64,000 nt of DNA from Gottfriedia acidiceleris. Lineage in GTDB: Bacteria > Bacillota > Bacilli > Bacillales > Bacillaceae_G. Made by a program: the position numbers and the translations under genes. The stretch lies in NCBI RefSeq assembly GCF_004138285.1, contig NZ_SCFN01000015.1, forward strand, positions 62,001-126,000, read 5' to 3'. Position 1 is the first letter of the stretch. Every line of letters begins with the position of its first letter. Below, piece after piece: positions 35,656 through 43,622 of the stretch. The notes under the pieces were generated by a model. That model was given only the letters and a program-made list of their open reading frames with translations. It did no database searches and had not been told where the DNA came from.

Positions 35656-36135
35656 TTACTTTATTACTACTTCTTTTCCACCCTTAGATTTGAACAGTTT
35701 TAATGTAATCCCTGATTCTGAATTAGGAAGATACTTAATTTTACAATAATAATTTCCATTTTGAGCTTTATAATAAGGGTTGTTTTCGAACGTTATATCA
35801 TGCTTAAGAAATTTAGCGTCTAAACTTCCACCTCCTCTCCCATTATACTTACTAATTTTACAATTCCCTTGATACAATATTGTATGATGAGATAATGCAT
35901 CTGGTAAATCTTGAATAAGTTGTATAGAAGCAATACTACTACACAAAAAAATAATTAAAGATGCTACTAGTCCAAATTTTTCCTTTAAGGTTAATTTATC
36001 TAATTTTCTTTTTTTTCGAGCCTTTATATACATTAGCTTACTGTTTTTCTTCTTTTTATAAAAAGACCAAATAGAAATTGGGGTTCCTATAATTAAAGTT
36101 AGATATATAAATAATTGAATGAAATAACTTACCAT
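35656..36135 (-). CDS. Membrane protein of unknown function
   Basis: 159 residues with two hydrophobic segments (YFIQLFIYLTLIIGTPISIW and GLVASLIIFLCSSIASIQLI) separated by a very basic cytoplasmic loop (KKKKNSK, ARKKRKLDK). A soluble, probably external C-terminal domain has a cysteine (GNCKISKYNGRGGGS) and NGNYYCKIKYLP. The ATG has AGGGAAG about 12 bases upstream. No family recognised. Lone gene. Confidence 0.62.
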   Translation of the reverse strand: MVSYFIQLFIYLTLIIGTPISIWSFYKKKKNSKLMYIKARKKRKLDKLTLKEKFGLVASLIIFLCSSIASIQLIQDLPDALSHHTILYQGNCKISKYNGRGGGSLDAKFLKHDITFENNPYYKAQNGNYYCKIKYLPNSESGITLKLFKSKGGKEVVIK

Positions 36136-36238
36136 TAAATAATTTACTTCCCTTCGAATCTATTTATTATGTAACTAAATATTATTCCTTCTGTATTACC
36201 AATATTCCTTCATAAATTAAGCTACTATTTAGTAAAAA

Positions 36239-36274
36239 ATAGAGGATGATCGGGTAATCATCCTCTGTTTTTTG
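36239..36274. terminator. Terminator-like hairpin
   Basis: AGAGGATGAT/ATCATCCTCT stem with T-runs on both strands; it lies downstream of the 46-codon minus-strand frame at 36327. Confidence 0.75.
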
Positions 36275-36326
36275 TTGAATTAATGCATTAGTTAGTTACA
36301 TAACTGTGTACATTATTTTATAATTT

Positions 36327-36467
36327 TTATCTTAAGTTTAATAATTTGTTTAATTCATTTACTTTTTGGTCAGTATCAATATCATATGCACGCTCTGAAA
36401 ACTCATAAACTTCTCCTTGAAAGGTTCTAATAACGAGTACATTGAATGAAAAAAAAAAACGCATCAT
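36327..36467 (-). CDS. Possible 46-residue protein or gene remnant
   Basis: Frame starting ATG ATG at 36467 and reading MMRFFFSFNVLVIRTFQGEV then YEFSERAYDIDTDQKVNELN, KLLNLR, stop. The charged, helical second half and the terminator hairpin behind it make it look like real coding sequence. However, an 11-A run lies near the start (possible frameshift) and the SD is weak. It is more likely the end of a decayed gene than an intact one. Confidence 0.35.
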   Translation of the reverse strand: MMRFFFSFNVLVIRTFQGEVYEFSERAYDIDTDQKVNELNKLLNLR

Positions 36468-36662
36468 AATCTAACAAACATCCATTCCAAAAAAATTATT
36501 ACGAATGAAATAATAACAACCCTCAACCATTTCAGGTATAGCCACAAAATTAAAAAGCTATTCTCTAAGAACACCACTAGCTTTAACACTTCTTACTTTT
36601 AATTTAATATTTTAAGAGATTCATTAATATAATTACCTTGTAGAATTAACAGGGGGGATTAT

Positions 36663-37427
36663 ATGCCGGATTTTGTACAAACTGCCAATTTTGAGCATTC
36701 GTTTTGGTTGCATGTGTTAAGAGATCATTCTCAGTTTATATTGGATGCTTTACCGTCTAAGCAAGAGGAAGAAATTAAGATTGCAAAATCATTTTACGTA
36801 ATTTTTAATAATTTATTTACTAGGGTAAATAACAATGAAAATATGAACGAAATTACAATTCAAGCAGAAAAAGGTGCTTTAGCTCTGCGCGATTTTAAAC
36901 TTTCATTACTAACGAAACATATTACTGACGCTAATTTTACGATTTACTTAACGCCTACATTTTTAAACCATATGGTTAATGAATTGGAAGAATATTTATT
37001 AGTACTATCTTACTTAAAACAAAATCAAACCCCACCTATCTTCAATGAACTTCATCATCATTTATTATGGGTGCTGGATGCGGCAGGTCATGCAGATGCC
37101 ATTTATACGAATCTCGATAGTACAGAAAAAATGCTAAGAAAGAAAAGTCACGAATTCACAAAGCATTTTGAACACTTCTATCTTAAAGCAGTAGAACTCA
37201 CCGGATATTTACGTACTAAGCTAAGTACATTTCCTGCATTAAAAAGAATGAATCAAGACGTAAAATTAGAAATTCAGTTATTTCAAATATTTCTTAAAGA
37301 AATTGAAGAATTAGATATTTCAAGCCAAATGTTGAGTAACTTTTCCGCTTTAATGGCAGATCATATGTACAGAGAAGAAATGTATTTCTTAAAAAAATTA
37401 GAAGAATCTTCATCCATTAATAATTAA
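36663..37427 (+). CDS. DUF2935 domain protein (ferritin-like helical bundle)
   Basis: 254 residues forming two related all-helical halves. The first starts ANFEHSFWLHVLRDHSQFIL; the second includes LLWVLDAAGHADAIYTNLDS and ends LMADHMYREEMYFLKKLEES. The repeated E-x2-FW, H-x2-DH and E-E-x-YF residues match the predicted metal-binding pattern of the DUF2935 family, found in Bacillus and clostridia. The ATG has AGGGGGGATT 3-4 bases upstream. Function unknown. Monocistronic. Confidence 0.85.
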   Translation: MPDFVQTANFEHSFWLHVLRDHSQFILDALPSKQEEEIKIAKSFYVIFNNLFTRVNNNENMNEITIQAEKGALALRDFKLSLLTKHITDANFTIYLTPTFLNHMVNELEEYLLVLSYLKQNQTPPIFNELHHHLLWVLDAAGHADAIYTNLDSTEKMLRKKSHEFTKHFEHFYLKAVELTGYLRTKLSTFPALKRMNQDVKLEIQLFQIFLKEIEELDISSQMLSNFSALMADHMYREEMYFLKKLEESSSINN

Positions 37428-37437
37428 TTATAAAAAT

Positions 37438-37492
37438 TAAAGCACTCTATTTAACACGTAATATGATGTGATAAATAGAGTGCTCTTTTACT
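37438..37492. terminator. Bidirectional terminator
   Basis: AGCACTCTATTTA pairs with TAAATAGAGTGCT, between convergent genes. Confidence 0.82.
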
Positions 37493-37501
37493 TTAATTAA
37501 A

Positions 37502-38188
37502 TTATTGTTTTATTGAAATCCAGTTATTTTTAATTACTTTTATTACTGCATTTAAGCGGTCTGGAACGTCTAATTTCATTAAAATATTGGCGACGTGATT
37601 TTTGACCGTTTTATTCGAAATAAATAATTCCTTACCAATTTGGATATTCGAAAATCCCTTTACTAAAAGGTGAAGTATTTCGTATTCTCTATTTGTAAGT
37701 AACTCTTTTATATATGAATCATTGGGCGGCATAAAATGGATTGAATTGTCCTTGAGAAACTTATATTCTTTTATCAATTCATTTGTAAAGCGATTATCTA
37801 CCATGAATTGTCCACCCTGTACTAGCTTAACAGTATTCACTAAATATGCCTCATCAACATCTGTTAAACAAATACCTTTTACTCCTACTTTCAATAAACG
37901 ATCTATTTCATAAAAGTCTAAAGAGTTTTTAATGGTAATAATTTTTGAAGAATCATCGTGTAACATAATACTTCTTGCATACTTTACCATTTCTTCTCCC
38001 GAAACTTGAGTTATAAGAATTGAATTACTAATTTCCTGGAAAGAAAAACTATCTTCTAAATTAATTTTAATAGCATTTATTCGATTAAATTCTAATATTG
38101 TACGAATACCCGCGACGAAAAGCGAATTTTCAACAAAAATAACAGTATTATTATTTCTTGGATGATTTGGAACTAATTTTGCTAACAT
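37502..38188 (-). CDS. LuxR/NarL-type regulator with a degenerate receiver domain
   Basis: 228 residues. The C-terminal LuxR HTH is canonical (LTNREYEILHLLVKGFSNIQ, ISNKTVKNHVANILMKLDV). The N-terminal part has receiver-like beta-alpha layout (TVIFVENSLFVAGIRTILEF, KVGVKGICLTDVDEAYLVNT), but the acidic pair after strand 1 is missing and the phospho-acceptor Asp position reads ILITQVSG. Phosphorylation is therefore unlikely. Start 38188 is chosen because GGAGGTGG lies 6 bases before it; the TTG at 38203 overlaps that SD. No sensor kinase is adjacent. Confidence 0.85.
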   Translation of the reverse strand: MLAKLVPNHPRNNNTVIFVENSLFVAGIRTILEFNRINAIKINLEDSFSFQEISNSILITQVSGEEMVKYARSIMLHDDSSKIITIKNSLDFYEIDRLLKVGVKGICLTDVDEAYLVNTVKLVQGGQFMVDNRFTNELIKEYKFLKDNSIHFMPPNDSYIKELLTNREYEILHLLVKGFSNIQIGKELFISNKTVKNHVANILMKLDVPDRLNAVIKVIKNNWISIKQ

Positions 38189-38725
38189 TACTGCCACCTC
38201 CAATTTGCAATTTTTTTATAGCAACATTTGTATTGTACATATTTGAATTGATTAAATAAATTTAATATTTTTGAAATTAAAGTTAAGTACTTCTTAAACA
38301 AAAGATTATTGTTATTAAAATTTAAACTAAATCGTTAAAATAAAGGTTTCAAAAACTTACGGTCTTATATTATGATATCTATGTACAGTTTTTTTTTATT
38401 ACTATAATTTTTCCAAGGAAAAATTTTACTTTACAACGTTTCAACTTCTTGCTTTTTTAGTAAAAAGAGATTATGAACAAAACTTAAGAATTATTTTAAT
38501 AATATAAATTTAACTATGCACAAGATTTTCCAGTAAAAAAGGTGTATCATTAAACTGTTTTCTTATCTTAAGTGTTCCTTCATACCGTTTCCACAATATA
38601 ATTTTATTAGCTCCTCAAAATTAATGAAATTGCTAAATTTTAACCAACGATGTCCACTATCTTTTACGTTTTTATGTTCTTAAGTTACTACATGTATTAG
38701 AATTTTTTATTATTAGGAGATTACT
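38189..38725. other. Long divergent intergenic region
   Basis: 537 very AT-rich bases between a LuxR-type gene (minus) and a LysR-type gene (plus). No ORF, hairpin or operator stands out. It presumably holds both promoters. Confidence 0.4.
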
Positions 38726-39628
38726 ATGAATTTCGAACAATTAGAGTATATTGTTTATGTAGCAAGTGAAAAATCAATATCTAAAGCTGCCGAAAGGTTA
38801 TATATCTCTACATCAGCTATAAGCCAATCTATTTCACAACTAGAAAGAGAATTAAATATAACAATATTTAATCGTTCAAGGATAGGAACTACTCCTACAC
38901 CTGAAGGAAATATTGTTATAATGAAAGCAATAAATATATTATCGAATATTAAGCAGTTAAATGAGGAACTTTTTAACTTAAATATAAAAAAAGAAAAACA
39001 GTTAAAGATCGTTGCAGCAACAGCATTTTTTGATATTTTTCAAGAAGCAGTGACAAACTTCAATTTAGAAAATCCTCAAATCTCAATTGACGTTGAGGAA
39101 ATGCTTCAAGAACAGTTACTAAAAAGTTTTAATCCAGATCGTTATGATGTTGGTTTCCTACCAATAGAGAAAGAAGAATTAGATAAATATCCAAAATTGG
39201 ATAAAAAGTTAATCAATAGAGCAAGAGTAGGTATTGTAGTTGGAAAGAATTCTAAATTATTCAATTATGAATATGTAACACCTGCAGATTTAAATAATGA
39301 GAAAATAGTAATATTAAAAAATACAAAAAATGGCATAGTAAAAAAGTTTTCAAAATGTATTACTAATCATGTTATCTTAACTACAAATAATCCTAGACTA
39401 CTATTAAACGTCGTTAAGGAAAGTGCTGGTTTTTCTTTTATTCATGAGTTTACAGTAAAAAACTACCCAACATTTCGTAATGATGAACTCAAGGTAATAC
39501 CGATTACTTATACTGACGAAACGAATTACATATATCAGGATATATGGGCTATTTATTCTAAAGAACATGGATTATCAAGTTCATCTAGTGAGATTATTAA
39601 ACACATATTATTTCAATTAAATAAATAA
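38726..39628 (+). CDS. LysR family transcriptional regulator
   Basis: 300 residues. N-terminal winged HTH with FEQLEYIVYVASEKSISKAA, ERLYISTSAISQSISQLERE and LNITIFNRSRIG, then a helical linker and an effector-binding domain (LKIVAATAFFDIFQEAVTNF, YDVGFLP). The ATG has AGGAGA 6-7 bases upstream. No target operon is adjacent in the divergent position apart from the LuxR-type gene. Effector unknown. Confidence 0.9.
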   Translation: MNFEQLEYIVYVASEKSISKAAERLYISTSAISQSISQLERELNITIFNRSRIGTTPTPEGNIVIMKAINILSNIKQLNEELFNLNIKKEKQLKIVAATAFFDIFQEAVTNFNLENPQISIDVEEMLQEQLLKSFNPDRYDVGFLPIEKEELDKYPKLDKKLINRARVGIVVGKNSKLFNYEYVTPADLNNEKIVILKNTKNGIVKKFSKCITNHVILTTNNPRLLLNVVKESAGFSFIHEFTVKNYPTFRNDELKVIPITYTDETNYIYQDIWAIYSKEHGLSSSSSEIIKHILFQLNK

Positions 39629-39629
39629 T

Positions 39630-39680
39630 GAAAAGGAATAGGAACAATCCATCTATAAGGCTTTCTATTCCTTTTTCATA
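39630..39680 (+). terminator. Terminator of the LysR gene
   Basis: AAAAGGAATAG pairs with CTATTCCTTTTT, with a short internal loop. Confidence 0.75.
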
Positions 39681-39766
39681 TTATTCATAAGTAACAAATG
39701 CAATCCGAACAGATATAATTTATAATAAATAAAAAGTTTTCATGATTTCTTAGGAGGTGATCTATT

Positions 39767-39859
39767 ATGACAAATACTGTTAGTTTGTCAGATAAATCAG
39801 CATCCCATGCAAAGCCTAGATTTAGAAAGGCGATACTTTGCATGGGTAGGTTTTACTAA
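39767..39859 (+). CDS. Candidate 30-residue leader peptide
   Basis: ATG at 39767 is preceded 6 bases upstream by AGGAGGTGATC, complementary to 11 bases of the 16S rRNA 3' end, an exceptionally strong SD. The frame reads MTNTVSLSDKSASHAKPRFR then KAILCMGRFY, stop. The codons from 14 onward lie inside a strong hairpin whose arms can re-pair with sequence controlling the next gene. TATAAT at 39714-39719 may be its -10. The peptide resembles no known leader. Strong SD plus structured coding sequence upstream of a small gene is the usual design of ribosome-stalling leaders, which is why it is called here. Confidence 0.55.
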   Translation: MTNTVSLSDKSASHAKPRFRKAILCMGRFY

Positions 39860-39932
39860 TCGCCCAAGTAAGCAGTTCTGATTCAACGGCTTTGCACCTT
39901 ATTTACTAAATAAGAATAAGGGGCTGGCAAAG
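39804..39932 (+). promoter_or_regulatory. Candidate translational attenuator (competing hairpins)
   Basis: Four segments can pair in exclusive ways. A (39804-39816) and B (39836-39846) pair as CCCATGCAAAG/CTTTGCATGGG, 11 bp. A and C pair as TGCAAAGCC (39808-39816)/GGCTTTGCA (39888-39896), 9 bp. C and D pair as CTTTGC (39890-39895)/GCAAAG (39927-39932) together with CCTTATT (39897-39903)/AATAAGG (39915-39921), which buries the SD AAGGGG of the gene at 39933. A further stem CTTATTT/AAATAAG would leave that SD free. With the leader ORF upstream this resembles erm/cat-type attenuators. Confidence 0.55.
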
Positions 39933-40196
39933 ATGGCATATATAAAAGCAACTGCTATTTTACCTGAAAAGTTATTATTGGAAATACAAAAATACGTACA
40001 GGGAGAAACACTTTATATTCCAAAATCTGAAAAAGTTCACAAACAATGGGGCTCACGTTCAGGTACAAGAAAGCTAATAGATAATCGAAATAAAGCAATT
40101 AAAGAAGCATTTAAAAACGGTCAATCAATTGAGCAATTAGCGAAGGAATATTTTCTCTCAGTCGAAACGATAAAAAAAATTGTATACACTAAATAA
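39933..40196 (+). CDS. Small HTH protein, CD3324/Mor-activator-like family
   Basis: 87 residues. The N-terminal MAYIKATAILPEKLLLEIQK, then YVQGETLYIPKSE, WGSRSGTRKLIDNRNKAIKE and a C-terminal HTH SIEQLAKEYFLSVETIKKIV match the CD3324 family of small DNA-binding proteins in clostridia and bacilli. The ATG has AAGGGG 9 bases upstream, but this SD can be trapped in a hairpin. The target is unknown. Followed by a terminator. Confidence 0.85.
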   Translation: MAYIKATAILPEKLLLEIQKYVQGETLYIPKSEKVHKQWGSRSGTRKLIDNRNKAIKEAFKNGQSIEQLAKEYFLSVETIKKIVYTK

Positions 40197-40199
40197 ATA

Positions 40200-40234
40200 A
40201 AAGAACACTGATAACCTCATCAGTGTTTTTTTAG
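40200..40234 (+). terminator. Terminator of the CD3324-like gene
   Basis: ACACTGATAACCTCATCAGTGT: stem ACACTGAT/ATCAGTGT with T-run. The same hairpin recurs at 40723. Confidence 0.82.
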
Positions 40235-40545
40235 AGTGTTGAAATATATTGTAGTCAATATTGAATAATAAAAACATTAAATGAATTTCTATGAAAAAAT
40301 AATCTATTTATTATTGTTTTATCTGTCATCTAATTGATAAACGAGTGATTTTAGTTGATCTAATGTTTTAACTAACTTGCAAAAAATAAAAATCCCTTCT
40401 TTTTTGACGTTCAATCTTTATAAAGATGTGTAAGTCGTCATCATAAGACACAATTTGATTAATAAAGGATAATTCATTATTTCAATTGACTATTCTAATG
40501 TTTTTAAGATTATTTTTTTTTATAAAGAACATGATTGGAACGAAA

Positions 40546-40652
40546 GGGTGCTCGACTCCTATGGGAGAAGCGGGAAGGCTGAGACCCCGGAGGCGGCGCC
40601 GAGGAGGCTCAGGTCTCGCCCCATGGAAAGCGAGCACCATGTAGTGGAAATC
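40546..40652. repeat. GC-rich interspersed palindromic repeat of Bacillaceae
   Basis: About 105 bp, far richer in G+C than its surroundings. Nested complementary arms: GGTGCTCG (40547-40554)/CGAGCACC (40631-40638), GAGACC/GGTCTC, and an inner GGCGCC. The phrases CGACTCCTATGGGAGAAGCG, GAGGAGGCTCAGGTCTCGCC and GGAAAGCGAGCACC are typical of a repeat scattered in many Bacillus genomes. Possibly an RNA or REP-like element; function unknown. Confidence 0.75.
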
Positions 40653-40722
40653 AATATGACCCAACTTACTTATCAATGTTCAATCTAACATTTTAATTTG
40701 ACAAATTCTTTTTTCAACAGCA

Positions 40723-40757
40723 TGAAAAACACTGATAACCTCATCAGTGTTTTTTTA
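40723..40757 (+). terminator. Duplicate copy of the 40200 terminator
   Basis: AAACACTGATAACCTCATCA then GTGTTTTTTT, nearly identical to 40200-40234. No gene ends just before it; the two copies bracket the GC-rich palindrome. Confidence 0.75.
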
Positions 40758-40869
40758 TGGCAACTTTGTTTCTTACATAAACTCAACATATATAAATTCA
40801 CTTTTTTGATGTAAATTAAAGATGTTAAGTTATAAATCGAATTTTCCTCTCAAATTAGGAGTGATATAA

Positions 40870-41505
40870 ATGAAACCTTTTATTAGAACAGAACAATATA
40901 ATTTTATTAAACATCAACTTCAAGTCTTAACAAATGGACACTCTACTGTAAATGATAGAACTGTTTTAAATGCTTTACATTCACTAGTTAATGATAAAAT
41001 ACTAAGTTTATTTCCTGAACTCACTGAAGATCATCATATACTCTTCAGTCCAATTAGCACTATTAAAAATTCTGATCAAGCAGATGCTTTACTGAGCCGA
41101 CTAAAGCCTTATATAATTCCTTTTAAACAAGTATCTGAACAATCCATCAAAAAGCTATTTCCTAAAGCAAAAAAATTAAAGCTTCCCTTATTACAAAATA
41201 TTGATTTAGTTGAGACAACATATATTGGATGGGATGACTTAGGCTCTAATTCAAAGTTTATTGTCACATATTTAAATGACAAACTAATTGGTTTACAAGG
41301 TACTTTTAATCCTATGAAAAAAAGAGGCAACTGCACAATATGTAATAAATACGGAGACTTAGGATTATTCATGACAAAAACAAAAGGAAAAATTGAAGGT
41401 ACTTTTACACAAAGAGGAAATTACATTTGCAAAGATAGCCAAGTATGCAATCAAAATATTATGTCGCTAGATAAACTGCATGATTTTATTATGTTGGTTA
41501 AATAG
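40870..41505 (+). CDS. FusB/FusC-family elongation factor G-binding protein
   Basis: 211 residues, the family length (~213). N-terminal four-helix domain (MKPFIRTEQYNFIKHQLQVL, LFPELT) and C-terminal zinc-binding treble-clef-like domain with Cys ligands in GNCTICNKYGD and ICKDSQVCNQN, plus TYLNDKLIGLQGTFNPMKKR. FusB-type proteins bind EF-G and free it from fusidic-acid-stalled ribosomes. Many Bacillus carry chromosomal homologues whose natural role is unclear, so clinical-type resistance is not implied. The ATG follows TTAGGAGTGATATAA. Confidence 0.9.
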   Translation: MKPFIRTEQYNFIKHQLQVLTNGHSTVNDRTVLNALHSLVNDKILSLFPELTEDHHILFSPISTIKNSDQADALLSRLKPYIIPFKQVSEQSIKKLFPKAKKLKLPLLQNIDLVETTYIGWDDLGSNSKFIVTYLNDKLIGLQGTFNPMKKRGNCTICNKYGDLGLFMTKTKGKIEGTFTQRGNYICKDSQVCNQNIMSLDKLHDFIMLVK

Positions 41506-41515
41506 TGAAAACTAA

Positions 41516-41550
41516 AAAATCGCTTAGTGCTACAAACTAAGCGATTTATC
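41516..41550. terminator. Bidirectional terminator
   Basis: AAATCGCTTAGT/ACTAAGCGATTT between convergent fusB-like and terC-like genes. Confidence 0.85.
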
Positions 41551-41563
41551 TATTATTTATCAT

Positions 41564-42310
41564 TTATTCTACGTTAGTATCTGTTGATTTCTTTTTAGAG
41601 AGAAACCAACCACCTAAAGCGATTAATAGCATGACTGACCAGAAAATCGTATTCCAGATTGGTCCTTCAACGAAATGATGTGAAATAATGTGTAGAGAAG
41701 GATGTGCCAAAGTATGCATTAGTAGTTTAACCCCTACCCAGCCAACTAAAAGCATAGCTGCTGTTTCTAGACTTGGACGTGTTGTCAGCAATTTAACAAA
41801 AATACCTGCCGCAAAGCGAATAACGATTAAACCTGCAATTGCTCCAATAACGATGACTATAAATTTTGCACCATCCATGCCACCTATATTACTCATTTTT
41901 GTATTAGGTAGATCAATTACTAGAGCTACTGCTGCTAAAATAGAATCAATCGCAAATGCAATATCTGCTAATGATATTTGAGCTACTGTCATACGAAAGC
42001 TTTTTACTTTTTTTCCTTTATCATCATCATGCTTTTTAAATAAATGCTTTAATGCAATGAATATTAAATATGCTGCTCCGATCGCTTGAACCTGCCATAC
42101 ATTAAAAAGAAATGAAATAATAAAAATGGCACCGATTCGAAAAATAAAAGCTAAAAGTAAACCAATATTTATCGCTTTCTTTTGTTGTTCCTCTGGTAAA
42201 TGTTTTGCCATAACAGCAAGCACTAGTGCATTATCGGCCGATAATAAACCCTCTAATAAAATTAGAATAATTAATACCCAACCGTACTCTAATAATAAAG
42301 ATAGTTCCAT
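41564..42310 (-). CDS. TerC family membrane protein (YceF-like)
   Basis: 248 residues, seven or more membrane segments. TerC hallmarks: LLEGLLSADNALVLAVMAKH with the acidic residue in the helix, LADIAFAIDSILAAVAL in the second half, and FVEGPIWNTIFWS near the end. The protein ends in a hydrophilic tail. B. subtilis homologues act in manganese export or loading of metals into exported enzymes. The ATG has AGGGGGA 6 bases upstream. Monocistronic. Confidence 0.9.
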   Translation of the reverse strand: MELSLLLEYGWVLIILILLEGLLSADNALVLAVMAKHLPEEQQKKAINIGLLLAFIFRIGAIFIISFLFNVWQVQAIGAAYLIFIALKHLFKKHDDDKGKKVKSFRMTVAQISLADIAFAIDSILAAVALVIDLPNTKMSNIGGMDGAKFIVIVIGAIAGLIVIRFAAGIFVKLLTTRPSLETAAMLLVGWVGVKLLMHTLAHPSLHIISHHFVEGPIWNTIFWSVMLLIALGGWFLSKKKSTDTNVE

Positions 42311-42523
42311 TTTTTCCCCCTATTTAATTTACTTTTAACCTTTTATTAACCACTTTTTAATTATATTCCCTTTTTTATCAATTTCTTATCCAAATTTTTG
42401 AATATTCTAGTACAATTTCCACCATTTACACTTTTATCACCTTCAAGATAGTTGACTTAGTCAACTATCTTAGTTTATATTATTAGTAATCTAAAATTTC
42501 AGAATATTAAAGGAGATAAGAAT

Positions 42524-43435
42524 ATGAATTATATTGAAAAAATACGCAAATTTAACAGACATTATGCTAATGTATTAGGAAAAATTGATCAAGAAATCTA
42601 TAATCACCCTTTTCCATTAACCGAAGCCAGAATCATTACAGAAATCAACGAAAACCACGGATGTACTGCCACAGATATTATCGAAAAACTCGGCATTGAT
42701 CGAGGTTATTTAAGTCGCATTATTCAACGATTCGATGATGAAAACATCATTACAAAAATCCAATCTCCTGAAGATAAACGTCAATATACTCTTCATTTAA
42801 CGGCAAAAGGAAACGAAATTTACAATAAATTGGTTAATGATGCGAACATTGGAGTAGAAAGTATGATTCAAAGCCTTTCTACTCCTGAAGTAAAAGAGCT
42901 AGTAAAATCAATGGAAACAATTGAATCAATTTTCTCATTAAATCAGGCACCTATTCCTGAAATATCAATTCGACCATTTAAACCTGGCGATGTTGGGTAT
43001 GTCGCTTATATTCATGGAAAGATTTATAGTACAAGCTACCAATTTGGACGTGTATTTGAATATTATGTAATGAAAGGGTTAAGCGAATTTTTATTGAATC
43101 CTAACGGAGGAGAACTTTGGGTCGCAGAAGTAAATGGAGAAATCGTCGGATCAATTGCTATTACGAAGACAAATGAGTCAGTAGCACAGCTTAGATGGTT
43201 TGTATTAGATGAAAAATACCAAGGTTTAGGTATCGGAAAAAAGCTAATTGAAACAGCACTCAACTTCTGTCAGGAAAATCAATTCGAACATGTATTTTTA
43301 TGGACTGTAAGCACATTAGAGACCGCACGTTATCTTTATAAAAAATATAACTTTACATTAACTGAAGAGAAACCTAACTTCGAATGGACTGGATCTGAGT
43401 TAATTGAGGAAAGATGGGATTTAGTACTTTCATAG
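42524..43435 (+). CDS. MarR-GNAT fusion: transcription regulator plus acetyltransferase
   Basis: 303 residues. Residues ~1-145 are a MarR winged helix (LTEARIITEINENHGCTATD, IIEKLGIDRGYLSRIIQRFD, KIQSPEDKRQYTLHLTAKG). Residues ~150-303 are a GNAT acetyltransferase (IRPFKPGDVGYVAYIHGKIY, LWVAEVNGEIVGSIAI, LDEKYQGLGIGKKLIETAL with the acetyl-CoA loop, and ARYLYKKYNFTLTEEKPN). The fusion is a recognised architecture. The ATG follows AAAGGAGATAAG. Substrate unknown. Confidence 0.92.
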   Translation: MNYIEKIRKFNRHYANVLGKIDQEIYNHPFPLTEARIITEINENHGCTATDIIEKLGIDRGYLSRIIQRFDDENIITKIQSPEDKRQYTLHLTAKGNEIYNKLVNDANIGVESMIQSLSTPEVKELVKSMETIESIFSLNQAPIPEISIRPFKPGDVGYVAYIHGKIYSTSYQFGRVFEYYVMKGLSEFLLNPNGGELWVAEVNGEIVGSIAITKTNESVAQLRWFVLDEKYQGLGIGKKLIETALNFCQENQFEHVFLWTVSTLETARYLYKKYNFTLTEEKPNFEWTGSELIEERWDLVLS

Positions 43436-43576
43436 AATAAATAATGTATAGTAGTCTTTTACTAAATTACGGGATATCTTATAGTCGGAAGTCTATTTAG
43501 ACATATGAAATGGATCAACACGTGAACGGGACTAAAATTTTATATGTAGTAAAATAAACAATGTTTTTTCCAATAA

Positions 43577-43608
43577 TAAAAGAGCATCGATTAAGATGCT
43601 CTTTCTAC
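43577..43608. terminator. Bidirectional terminator
   Basis: AAAGAGCATC/GATGCTCTTT, between the convergent MarR-GNAT and methyltransferase genes. Confidence 0.82.
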
Positions 43609-43622
43609 TTATGTTGCCTATT

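Noticed and set aside
39795-39932. Known riboswitch (for example c-di-GMP-I, because of GCAAAGCC)
   Set aside because: The other conserved parts of the c-di-GMP-I aptamer are missing and the same bases are explained by simple complementary stems; an aptamer cannot be supported.
40482-40676. 64-codon minus-strand frame over the GC-rich palindrome
   Set aside because: It is a by-product of the repeat; the coding look comes from its GC content.
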